From Dactylorhiza incarnata (taxonomy: Eukaryota; Streptophyta; Magnoliopsida; Asparagales; Orchidaceae), in assembly GCA_033032865.1 (NCBI GenBank), contig JAWHQI010000075.1, positions 186,001 to 250,000 of the forward strand: a DNA stretch of 64,000 nucleotides, given 5' to 3'. The position numbers were made by a program, and so were the translations under genes. The notes under the pieces are model-generated. The model did no database searches and had not been told where the DNA came from. It was given only the letters and a program-made list of their open reading frames with translations. Of this stretch, positions 22,476 through 32,312 are shown one piece after another (the stretch's first letter is position 1; the number at the start of each line of letters is the position of its first letter).

Positions 22476-22953
22476 CCTCTAGTTTACTTTCAACCGCTAT
22501 TAGAAGCCCCTGACACAACATGGAAATCTGACAAAAGTTTATCTTGCTTTTCTCCTACTTGCGCCAAAAATAGATCGCGCCACTGCTTTATTCATATTTG
22601 AATCTGTCTCAGTGGTTGGGCTGAGACAACCTTCTGTCTCAGTGGTTGAACAACATCTGTCTCTGAGGATCCGCTGATACAGTTGCTCTTCTCAGATGAT
22701 TTTGTCTATCTGCAGCTTAGTAGAGGCAGATCACTTCTCAGTGGGTCCTGGTCCTGTCTCAGCGGTTCAGCTGAGATAATGACACATTCTCAGCAATTTT
22801 GACAGCAAACCTCTGAACTTACTCCATTGTTTGGAATATCTTAACCCTGCACATTCCTGATGCAAAGTAGGGTTTATCAAATACAATATGTACATAGCAT
22901 TGTGAGTGATGCCTCTTAAAATCAAGGGAACATTGATGACAATATTCCCAACA

Positions 22954-22968
22954 ATCTCCCTCTATTTG
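22954..22968 (-). other. C1a polypurine tract
   Basis: On the minus strand AAATAGAGGGAGAT directly precedes the LTR start TGTTGGG, as expected for plus-strand priming. C1b has the same structure at 28397-28410. Confidence 0.8.
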
Positions 22969-23341
22969 AAGAAGGCTGAACATTCCCAATGCTAAGATAC
23001 ATAACAACTAAGAACTTATCATGCAACTGCACTACATAGCATTAATGATATCATAACATATACATGTTAACATTACTATGACATTACAGATAATGTCATT
23101 ACATATAATATTCATGACAAGCAGAATAACAACATTGTTCATCAAACCAATAATGTGGTTAACTGATTAAGGCATGACAAAATATTTAAAACAATAATAC
23201 AGAATCATGTTATGCTTTGACTATTATTAGCATATAACATAAACAAAAAGATTCAACAAAACTATCAATTTCATTGCTATTATAATGTTTCTACAATTTT
23301 CAAGTTACAAGTTGATTTAATGAAAAACTGAATACATTCAT
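22969..23341 (-). other. C1a non-coding 3' region
   Basis: AT-rich stretch between the end of the extra ORF and the purine tract. I see no ORF or repeat in it. Confidence 0.5.
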
Positions 23342-26003
23342 CTAAGTTTTTCTTTTCTTGGAGCTTTTAGCTTTGTCAACAGCAACCTCCTTCCCTTTTG
23401 CAGCAGTAGCAATCTCAGCTAGCTTATTCTTGTTTTCTTGCCTCTTGAAATATAGATATGGCTTTGGAATGTATTTAGAGGGCATTTTCTTAGGATTGCT
23501 CTTTCTTATTAGATTTTCCTTGAAGATCTTATCCCTGTGATTATTTCGCTCCAAATGTTTAATCCATTCTTCAGCTGGATAGATTCTGTCAATATCCTTA
23601 CACACTTGATCATGGCTTAGACAGACATTCAAGATGATGCTCTTGGAGTCCTCACTCCAATACTCATATTCAGGGTCATTGCCCTGCTCTGCTCATTGTT
23701 TAGACATAAATTCTTCCGCTAGCAATATTCCTACTCTCTTTCTTTTCTTTGCTAATTGAATATTTTGAGCAATCTTAGCCTGCCCCTCAAAGTCAAATTC
23801 TTCTTTTCTGTAATTGTCCAGCAGGGTCAGGTTCAGGGCAATTCTTGTTGCTTGTAGCACTTGGAGAGCCAACTCTAAGTTGGTCTCAGCATTGGCCACC
23901 TCCCCCTTTCTGGCTTCATCAACTATTTTAGCTTCTAGGGAGTGGGAGGCAGCTGCTACAGATCCTGAGATGGTCCGAAAGTCATTTTCAAGATTAGACT
24001 TCATCTCATCCTTCACCTTCTCAGCCTTACTGATCATGGTGGTGACAATATTCCACACATACTCTTGTATATGATTAGAGGCTTTTTCTATCACTTCATC
24101 TGTTTTGCTTATATAGTTCTTTACATATGACATATCGAACACAGATAGTTGGAGGTGTTTGTCCATTGATCTTAGAATTGTATTTTGAGAGACCACTGGC
24201 TTCTCTGCCAGATCAAACCACTTTGTCATTTGCTTATTAAGGATTGCAGTGTCTTCCTTTATCTCTTTGACCTCAACCTTGATTTCTTTCTTTAGAGACA
24301 TGGGTGATCTGTCAATGTAATCCTTCATTGAAATCATTTGGTCTTCAATGAGTGCATTGATGGAACTGATTAGGTTGTCATGTGATATCGATGATGTGCA
24401 TGGAACATCAGATATAATATCACCCACAGCCTGAGCAGGGATTGTCTCCCCTCAGCTGGATCAGGTAAATGCTCCTTTTCAGTATTAGCACTGGGATGGT
24501 CTTCATCTGGATCCATGGCAGCATTCTGCTTGGCATCTTCAGCATTCTTCTGAAGCTCCCACTCAATTGGGGCATTATCATCTTTATTATCTACATTTAG
24601 ATTAGTGCATCATTAGTATTAATGTTAAAGTGAATATTAGTGGGATTACTGACATGTACTATACCTGATGAGTTTTATTTTTCTCCTGAACCAATCCTTT
24701 ATTTCTCCCCCTTATTTGGAGCATTATCACTTTTCTTTGCAGGAGATTCCTTCTGCTGCTCCCCCAGATGAAGGATCATCATTGTCCTGATCATCTTCCC
24801 AGTAATCTGCTAGTTTTGGAGGGATTAGCTTGATTCTTTGCTCTAGCATGAAAATGAATAAATCAATCTCCCCTTGAAGATCAACAGAAGCATGGACTTT
24901 TACATCCTCGGTTTCTTCTGAGGAGGAGTGTATGACCTGCACCCTTTTATCAGTAGTGGCTAGATTGGAGGAATCACAAGTAGTGTGATCATCCTCATGT
25001 ACTTCTGACATGTCCTCAGCAACAACAGTATCAGCAGCATCCTTATTGTTTTGATGTTATTTCTCAGCATTATCATCTCTTTCTTCTTCTTGCTCTTTCT
25101 CATGAGCATTGCCTTTATGACCTTCAGTGACAGGAACTCCTCCTTGGTCATCTTTTGGAGGACTGTTGGATGGACCTTGATTGTCCACAACTGAGATATC
25201 CTCTTCTGCCTCTGACCTAGAGTCAGAGCAGATTATTCTTTCCCTTCTTAGCCCTATGACCAAGCTTTTCTTCGTTTTCTATAGTTCAGTAGGTTGGCTC
25301 ATGGGGACAACCCTTGTGAACCTGTCCAAGGTTTTGATGTCCATCCTTTTGAGATAATGTATGTTCGTTCCTTTGGACTTACTAAATTCCTCAGGGTAGG
25401 TGTTTAGAAGGTATAGTGAGAGAATTCTGCCTAGGTTGGGAGCCTGCATACATTCTCTTATCCTTAGAAATAACACCTAAGCCCAAAGTGTCTTCTTCTT
25501 CATAATAACTCTTGACATCAACTCAAATATGTGTTTTGAGATGGTATCATGAGAGCCTGGCTTGCACAAGACGGCCTTTCCAGCAATATCAGATAGCACT
25601 TTGCCTCTCTGATTAAAGAACTTCCTCTTAAGTGAGCCAAGTTTGGCCCACTATATTCATACCATTGTAGGGCTTGATCCTTGTCTTTTTTAGAGATTTC
25701 TTCTTCCTCTTCTTCAATGCAAGATGTCAAATGCAGAGCCTTCTCTAATTTCTTAGGATATATTCATATCTTCATGCTTCCAATCCTTCCTTTGATAGAG
25801 AAATTTGAAGAGGACATTTTTGCAGTAGAGAACAATTCCAGAACTTCAGTTTTGAGAATTGAGGAAGGTTCAGACAGTACAAATTCAAGTCCTTGGTCGG
25901 TTAGAAGTTGAATCACTTCTTTTACTTCAGCAGGAGCATGTTGAAATCCATTTCGAACTATCTCATATCCTTCATGGAGATCTTTTGCCATATATGGCGC
26001 CAT
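23342..26003 (-). pseudogene. C1a extra ORF between pol and 3' LTR (decayed)
   Basis: About 887 codons broken into frames: 26003-25764, 25730-25518, 25476-25279, 25263-25057, 25011-24727, 24427-23693 and 23632-23342. The N-terminal half contains GRILSLYLLNT and KMDIKTLDRF-like segments that match the C2 extra ORF (42078-44381). A middle part is acidic. A 244-codon helical, coiled-coil-like block follows, and the C-terminus is basic with a conserved KMPSKYIPKPYLYFKRQENK block and a final KKRKT. It is not Gag or Pol; by position it corresponds to the env-like or additional ORFs reported in some plant Copia elements. I see no signal peptide or transmembrane segment. The basic tail could be nuclear-targeting or RNA-binding (inference). 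It has its own upstream promoter-like region. Confidence 0.7.
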
Positions 26004-26098
26004 TACTTTTGAAGGCTAGGTCGCTGAGATGGGAGGGAGAAGGACTAGTCTCGTCTGCTAGGTTAAATGAGATTGTGCTAACTTAATCAAGATTTTGA

Positions 26099-26106
26099 TA
26101 TTTATA
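26099..26106 (-). promoter_or_regulatory. Candidate internal TATA box before the C1a extra ORF
   Basis: CCCCTATAAATATC on the minus strand, 93 bp upstream of the first ATG of the extra ORF (26003) and downstream of the motif cluster at 26222-26372, as in the LTR promoters of this window. Confidence 0.5.
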
Positions 26107-26221
26107 GGGGTTTGATTTTGGTGTAACTTTTCCCTAAGTATACATGTTGATTAGGCTTAATCAAATTGGATGATTTTTCATAGATGATGTGTCAATTATG
26201 ACATATTTTTGTTTAGCCAGT

Positions 26222-26372
26222 CCGTCTCAGCAGAACCGCTGAGACGGAATTGTTATCCATTGGGACAAGGACTTATCAACCACTGAGACAGTTCTAGTTG
26301 TCTCAGCAAATTAGCTGAAATCTTCTCAGCTATCTCAGCGGTTCAGCTGATACCTTCTTAGCTGTTTCAGAT
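26222..26372 (-). promoter_or_regulatory. Cluster of C1 LTR-type CTGAGAC palindromes upstream of the extra ORF
   Basis: Repeated GTCTCAGC/GCTGAGAC motifs (for example CCGTCTCAGCAGAACCGCTG followed by AGACGG) lie between the end of RNase H and the internal TATA box. The same motif family fills the U3 of the C1a LTR (22605-22795) and one copy remains in C1b (about 28231). Confidence 0.65.
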
Positions 26373-26579
26373 GATTTCACTTTCATTGATCCTAAGCATG
26401 CTAAATTTAAATAGCTTTAAACTTTTTTAGGCATGTGTTCAGACCTAACATGCTACCAATTGTTTAGATAGCTACTTTTCCTATCAAAGCTTGATATTCA
26501 TGATTACATGCTATATTAAAGCTAGGGAATAACATCATGAGCAATACATAAAAAATTTCAGAATAAGATCTAATCTAAA

Positions 26580-28035
26580 TTCAACATGCCAAGCTCAATT
26601 TTAAAAGTATTAAATTTGGCCTCATCCAATGGCTTTGTGAAGATATCAACTACTTGTTGTCAGTGAGGATAAATTCAAGGCATATATCTTCACTCTCAAC
26701 ATGCTCTCTAATAAAATGATATCTTATCTCTATATGCTTAATCCTGCTATGTGAGACAGGATTCTTAGCTATATAGATAGCACTGGATGAGTCACAATAT
26801 AGGGGATAGTTACTTACCTTGAGGTTATAATCACCTAATTGATGTTGCATCCACAAAAGTTGTGCACAACATCTTCCTACAGCAATGTACTCAAAATCAG
26901 TTGTGGATATTGCCACACTGGTCTGCTTCTTGTTGCTCCATGAGATCAGCCTTCTACCTAGGAATTGATAAGATTCCACTTGTACTTTTCCTGTCTTCTT
27001 TGTACATGGAAATGTTGGACCCCATGGGAGTTTTCATGGTGGAAGTTGATTCCATATCAAACTTCTTGATAAGATCCCTAATGTACTTAGTCTGAGAGAT
27101 GAATATCCCCTCATCAGACTGTTTCACTTGGAGGCCTAAAAAGTACTTGATTTCTCACAAACTGCTCATCTCAAACTCCCCCTGCATAAGGTTGGCAAAC
27201 CGTTTGCAAAGGTTGTCATCTGTAGACCCAAATATTATGTCATCAACATATCTTTTGACTAGAAGACAGTTGCCCTTTGTTTCCCTAAGAAACAATGTGC
27301 TATCTATCTTTACCCTCAAGAACTTGTTCTTGATGAGAAAGTTAGACAAGGTCTCATAGCAATCCCTAGGGGATTTCTTTAGACCATATAGAGCTTTCCT
27401 AAGTAAATAAACATGAGAATTAAGGGTAGGATGTACAAAACCTGAGGGTTGTACAACATATACCTCTTCCTTCAAGTTGTCATTGAGGAATGCTTACTTG
27501 ATATCCATCTGGTATACTTTGAACCCCTTCTGGGCAGCATAGGCAAGAAATAGGCTAATTTCTTCTAACCTTTGAACTGGAGCCAAGGTTTGATCAAAGT
27601 CTATACCCTCTTCTTGTATATAGCCCCTGGTTACTAATCTAGCCTTGTTCTTGATGATGATTCCATTTTCATCCAACTTTTTTCTGTATATCCACTTGGT
27701 GCCAATGATGTTGTGTCCATGAGGTTTTGGCACCAACTTCAAGACTTTGCATCTCTTGAATTAAAGAAGCTCTTCTTGCATGGATTGAATCCAGAAAGAA
27801 TCTTGATTGGCCTCTTAAAACTTCTTTGGCTCCAATTGTGACAGGAAGCACAGGAATAAAGCTTCATTATATGCTCTACTTCTTGTGATTACACCTTGAT
27901 TCTCAGCTCCAATTATCTGTTCTCTTGGATGATCTATCAAGTGCCTTGTTGCTGCAAGCATCCTGGAAGCAATTTACAAGTCTTCTCTTGGAACAGCAGG
28001 ATCTTCAGCAACCTACAATTCTTCATCTTCAGGAA
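26580..28035 (-). pseudogene. C1a Copia reverse transcriptase-RNase H remnant
   Basis: Fragments in order on the minus strand. The RT start (27742-27494) has a [12 protein letters not shown] block. The RT core (27475-27155) has [10 protein letters not shown] and the catalytic YVDD (about 27239-27250). RNase H (26979 to about 26583) has YCDSSSAI and the HIEIRYHFIRE block, ending with a TKPL-type tail in another frame. Upstream of 27742 is the integrase-RT linker. Several stops and frame changes inactivate it. Integrase, protease and Gag are missing. Confidence 0.85.
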
Positions 28036-28039
28036 TAGC

Positions 28040-28396
28040 TAACACACGAAAAGCACACAAGCATATTTAGAGGTTCCTCAAGACAGGGTATCTTGACTAG
28101 TCCCTTTCCCCCCTTCACCCATCTAACAATGAGTTAGACAGGGCCAACACCTCCAACTCAGCTTCAAAAGCTTACAACTCAGATTCCACAGAATCTATCA
28201 GGTTTTCTCCAAACCTTACAGAGAGGTCGTCTCAGCGGTTTTGGCATTTGGACCTCTGAACATATTCCACTTCTTGGAATAACCTAACCATGCTTTAGCA
28301 TGATACAAAATAGGGTTTATCAAATACCACATGTACTTAGCATTGAGTGTGATGCCACTTCAAATTAAGGGAACATAGATGGCAATATTCCCAACA
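28040..28396 (-). repeat. C1b 3' LTR remnant with internal deletion
   Basis: Both ends match the C1a LTR, but about 680 bp of the middle is absent, including most of the CTGAGAC cluster and the duplicated extra-ORF segment. The first 125 bp or so at the PBS side are also missing at the junction with C1a pol. Hairpin units AGATTC/GAATCT and AGCTT/AAGCT remain with better pairing than in C1a. Confidence 0.75.
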
Positions 28397-28410
28397 TTCT
28401 CCCCCTATTT
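28397..28410 (-). other. C1b polypurine tract
   Basis: On the minus strand CAAATAGGGGGAGAA precedes the LTR start TGTTGGGAATATTG. Confidence 0.8.
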
Positions 28411-28790
28411 GATGAAGGCAGAACATCCTCAATGCTAAGGTACATAACAAGAGAAAACTAATAATGTAATGAGATATGTAGCATTCATGATACCACATCA
28501 AATAAAAGTTGACATAACTAAGGCATTACAGATCATGTCAATACATATTACATTTATGACAATCATAATAACAACATGGTTTATCAAAACAGTAACATTG
28601 TTAATTCATCATGTTCAGATATTAGAGATTCTTTATAGCAATGATAATGACTAATACTAGGCTTTGACTAAGATTAGCCTTTAACATAAACCAATAGATA
28701 TAGCCAAAATTTCATTTTCATTTCTGTCAAAATGTTGATACATTGTCTAAATTACATTTTGATTTTCAACAAAAAGTTAAATGCATTGAT

Positions 28791-30430
28791 TTAAGTTTTT
28801 CTCTTCTTAGAGGATGATGAGCATTCAACATTTTCAGCAACAATTTCTTTCCCTTTTGTTGAGGCCTCCTTGTCTTCAGCAGCAGTTGTAGTAGTGTTCT
28901 TTTCAGCATTTGCTGCTACAATTTTAGCAAACTTCTTCTTGTTTTCTTGCCTTTTGAAGTATAGGAATGGCTTTGGAATGTACCTAGACGGCATCCTCCT
29001 TGGGTTGTCCTTCCTCACCAAATTTTCCTTGAATATCTTTTCCCTTTTAGTGTTTCTTTCCCAGTCCTTTATCCATTCTTCACATGGATAAAAATGTCTT
29101 TGCAGACCTTTCCATGGCATAGCAATACATTCAGGATTATGCTTTTGGAGTCCTCACTCCAATATTCAAGATCTGGGTCTTTGCTTTTCTCATCCCTTTG
29201 CTTAGCCATCAATTCTTCAGCTAGCATTATTTGTTCTCTCTCTCTTCTCTTTGCTAATCTGACATTCTGATTAAGTTGCTATTGTTTAGAGAAGTCCCAA
29301 TCTTCTGCCGACTTCCTTTCTAGGAGGGGAAGGATTAAGGATAGCCTTGTTCCTTGCAGAACTTTGAGGGCTAGGTCAGAGTTGGTAATAGCATTGGTAT
29401 TCTCCCCCTTTCTGGCTTCTTCAATTATTCTTTGATTAATGTCTTGTTTAGCTGTTGTGATTGTGCCAGATAGGGTTTGGAAGACATTTTCAATGTCAGC
29501 TTTTAGCTCATCCTTCAGCTTTACTGCCTCAGCATCCATTTGGGTAGCAGTTGACCATATATATTCCTCAATATGTTTTGTTGTATTCTGAAGCACCCCA
29601 TCTGCTTTGCTGACATAGTCTTTGGCATATCTCATATCAGATTCTACCATTTTAGTGACATTGTTGATGGATCTGAATTTTTCAAATTGAGAATTAAAGT
29701 CTTTTCAGCCATGACAAACCACATGGTCATTTGTTGATTCAGATAGACAGTTTCATCCTTGATGGGCTTTAGTTCAACCATAACTTCAGTCTTGACATTT
29801 GAGATGGATTTATCTACATACTCCTTCACTGTAGAGGCTGACCTATCAACATAATCTTTCATGGATGACAGATGAGTATCTAACATTATTTGAATAGCAC
29901 TAATGATATTCTCATTTGACTATGAGGGGATGGAGGATGAAGCTTGATGATCATTCACTACAGGTTCTATGGGCTTCTGAGGGAGACTTGGAGGAGGGAT
30001 AAATTCTACCTGTGGATTAATGACTGGAGTATTTGGCCTATTTTCTTGATCATCCATGGCTATGTGATCAATATGGTTAGGAGGGACTCCATCATTGTCT
30101 TCATCATCTCCAACATCAATAACATCATTTTCAATATCATTATCATCAAATTTTCCTTGCTCCACCCCCTCGGATGGGGCATCATTTTGTTTGTGAGCTG
30201 GTGAATATCAGAGAGCTGGTAGATTATCAGGATTAAGTTTGATTCTTCTATCAAGATTTAAGAGGATGGTATCAATCTTACATTGCATATCCTCAGGAGA
30301 ATGCACTTTGTCCTCATCAATCTTTTTAGAGACTTTATCAGCATTATTAGCAACATCCAATGCAAATGGCTCTTATTGTTGCTCCCCCTCAGATAGGGAA
30401 TCCAACTGACCTTGAGGATCTGAAGTTTAG
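28791..30430 (-). pseudogene. C1b extra ORF, C-terminal part
   Basis: Frames 30165-29920, 29886-29644, 29650-29279 and 29120-28791 match the C1a extra ORF. There is an acidic middle, then a helical block with repeated MKDYVDRS/VKEYVDKS segments, then the C-terminal block RMPSRYIPKPFLYFKRQENK and a final KKRKT. Stops and frameshifts break it. The N-terminal part is missing because C2 lies at 30485. Conservation of the C-terminal block between C1a and C1b suggests it was under selection before decay (inference). Confidence 0.7.
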
Positions 30431-31513
30431 ATTATTGTGGAATCATTAGATATTAACTAATTTACTTGTTCAATATTAGATACTTGTTGGGAACTATGCC
30501 AGTAATGTTCTTGATTTGGAGAAGTGCTCAGATCAATGATAAATGTATTATGTATTTGATGTTATAACTTAATCATGACTGCAGAAGATAAATTAAATAT
30601 CAGGAAATTTTCTAAGTATAAAATCATTTAAGACTGGACATATAGTTGAGAAAGCATCAAAGCTACATCACTAGTATATAAACGATAAAAGTAATGAAAA
30701 TCAACCAAGTAAAATATCATCTCAAGACTCAACAGAAGAATCTTGGAGAATAGTATCATGTCGTCAAAACAGTTTCGATGATATCGTCTTGGTAGAAGGA
30801 CATCATCTTGAAGGATGAAGAAATCTTGTCGCAGATAAAGTTAAGTCCAGATAACGACGACATCGTCGTGAAGAAAGCTTGTCCAAGATAAAGCTAAAGA
30901 TCAGATATCGACGACACAGTTCTGAAGAAAGCTCATCGCAAACACAGCTAAGTTATCTCCACTATATCGTCAAGAAGAAGTAATATTGTTGAGATATTAC
31001 AGAAATCCTTGAAGGAGTTATGTCGACTTAATGGAAGCATATTACTTTGAAGATCGAAAACATATTGCTTGTAAGGATGGATCTCGGCGATATAGTCTAG
31101 AAGAAGCAATCTCATGGAGATATCCAGCCAAGTACTAAAGAAGAAAGTATATCGACGACATCGTCGTGAAGCATATTTATTGATCAAGACGATATTGTCT
31201 TGTAGGAACAATGTCGTCGTGATAGTTGCAGAGCTGCATTTAATGCGCAGACATTCTTGGAAATGAATAGTTAGAGAACGCCTGCGCCACCTATCTTGCG
31301 CACAATTGAAGGAGCCATAAATAAAATATTCTCTGCATAATATAACTGTTGCACAGTATTCAATGGAGAATAATATTATGTCCATATTCTGCAAGTTCGA
31401 AAAATAGCAAGGCATTTATGATAAATTAAATATGCCAATTTTGCCAGAATTTTCAAACGGAGGAATTGATTATGCAGTAATCAATAAGGGCTTTTATGCA
31501 AAGTGTTGTGGAG

Positions 31514-31521
31514 TATAAAAG
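31514..31521 (+). promoter_or_regulatory. C2 LTR TATA box
   Basis: TATAAAAG in GGAGTATAAAAGAAAG, downstream of the CGACGAC cluster. The 3' LTR keeps the same box near 45553. Confidence 0.65.
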
Positions 31522-31779
31522 AAAGATTTTCTTTCACAGCATACACTGTACTAGTATTCTTTCTCAAGTTCATTCTGATATACACTTACAGAAGAAAAAG
31601 AAAAGAAAACTGAAAAAGAAGTCTTCATTGCCGCTGGCTGTGAAGTTCAATAGAAGATTTTGAAGAAAGGTTCATTGATCCACAAGATCCTTGGACTTAG
31701 AAGAAGAAGAAGATCTGTTATTCAAGTGTTCATTTTCTAAAGACTTCTCTTCTACAACAACAATTATGTACTACTTTGT

Positions 31780-31969
31780 AGGGCTCTTTGCGAGTCTGAG
31801 TTGGTAGGATCTAGTAATAGATCTGAGTTGGTAGGGTTCTTGGTGAACCTGAGTTTGGTAGGATCTTGCTGAAGATCTGAGTTTGTACGACTTGTAAAGT
31901 CCAAGCCTTGCAGGGTTCTGTGTGAACCTGAGTTGTAAGATCTGAATATAGTGAAAAGATCTGAGTTGG
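31780..31969 (+). other. C2 tandem hairpin array in the LTR leader
   Basis: Seven units with a period of about 27 nt. Each has a short stem, a 4-6 nt loop, the returning stem and then CTGAGTTGGTA-like linker. Stems are GGGCTC/GAGTC, GGATCT/AGATCT, GGGTTC/GAACCT, GGATCTT/AAGATCT, GACTT/AGTC, GGGTTC/GAACCT and AGATCT/AGATCT. Pairing is kept while sequence changes. It lies about 260 nt downstream of the TATA box and so in the transcribed leader. Confidence 0.75.
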
Positions 31970-32187
31970 AGAAGTTGCCTAGTCTAGCACACTGCTAGAT
32001 ATGTGGGAGGGACATTGGTCTACCTCTAGACACATTGTCTAGTTGGGAACCAATATAAATCATTGTGTGTTTTTTGTGATGCTTGTGTGCTTAGATAGAT
32101 AAATTACTAAATAGCAAAGAAAATTGAAAACACCTAATCACCCCCGCCCCTCTATGTTTAGTTTACAATCAACCCATATCTTTCAAT

Positions 32188-32199
32188 TGGTATCAGAGG
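32188..32199 (+). other. C2 primer-binding site (tRNA-iMet type)
   Basis: TGGTATCAGAGG, 2 bp after the LTR end, the standard plant Copia site. Confidence 0.9.
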
Positions 32200-32269
32200 T
32201 AGGTTGAGTTCAAAAGCCTAACAGCTTAGAACAAGATCTACAAGTTTTTGATTGGGTTGTGATTCTTCA

Positions 32270-32312
32270 ATGGCATATGAGCATCATCAAGAGATGGGAT
32301 CAATAAGGTTAC
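32270..32312 (+). pseudogene. C2 gag, first 14 codons (before element B)
   Basis: ATG at 32270 opens a frame that runs into the TSD of element B at 32308-32312 and continues in phase at 39578. The start lies about 70 bp after the PBS, as usual for Copia gag. Confidence 0.75.
32308..32312. repeat. Target-site duplication GTTAC, left copy (element B)
   Basis: GTTAC precedes the left LTR and recurs at 39573-39577 after the right LTR. Removing B and one copy restores the C2 gag frame. Confidence 0.95.

Larger units (their letters stand above)
21812..22953 (-). repeat. C1a 3' LTR
   Basis: 1,142 bp. On the coding strand it begins TGTTGGGAATATTG and ends near CTATCA. It contains a cluster of GTCTCAG/CTGAGAC motifs (22605-22795), a segment copied from the extra ORF (22240-22475) and an array of short hairpins (22030-22185). 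The left boundary is inferred from the TGATAG...CTAGAGGG arrangement shared with LTR G. Confidence 0.7.
21812..28039 (-). mobile_element. C1a: decayed Copia element with extra ORF
   Basis: On the minus strand: truncated pol (RT and RNase H remnants, about 28035-26580), a spacer with motif cluster and TATA box, a large extra ORF (26003-23342), a purine tract and the 3' LTR (22953-21812). The 5' LTR, gag, protease and integrase are missing. The element stops at about 28039 against the LTR remnant of C1b, probably by deletion. Many stops and frameshifts show it is inactive. Confidence 0.8.
28040..30484 (-). mobile_element. C1b: second, truncated copy of the C1 family
   Basis: Contains a shortened LTR (28040-28396), purine tract, 3' non-coding DNA (28411-28790, no ORF seen) and the C-terminal two thirds of the extra ORF (28791 to about 30430), ending where C2 begins at 30485. 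Same orientation as C1a. Pol and the start of the extra ORF may lie beyond C2 outside the window. Confidence 0.75.
30485..32185 (+). repeat. C2 5' LTR
   Basis: 1,701 bp, TGTTGGGAAC to ATATCTTTCA. Contents in order: a cluster of CGACGACATCGTCG-type palindromes (about 30760-31215), a TATA box (31514), a short-hairpin array (31780-31969) and a U5 end. It matches 44531-45788 over the first 1.26 kb with many substitutions. The minus ORF 30948-31415 inside it is not supported as a gene. Confidence 0.85.

Noticed and set aside
30948..31415. 155-codon minus ORF
   Set aside because: Lies within the C2 LTR on the non-transcribed strand; the homologous 3' LTR has only a 74-codon piece, and the composition is not protein-like.
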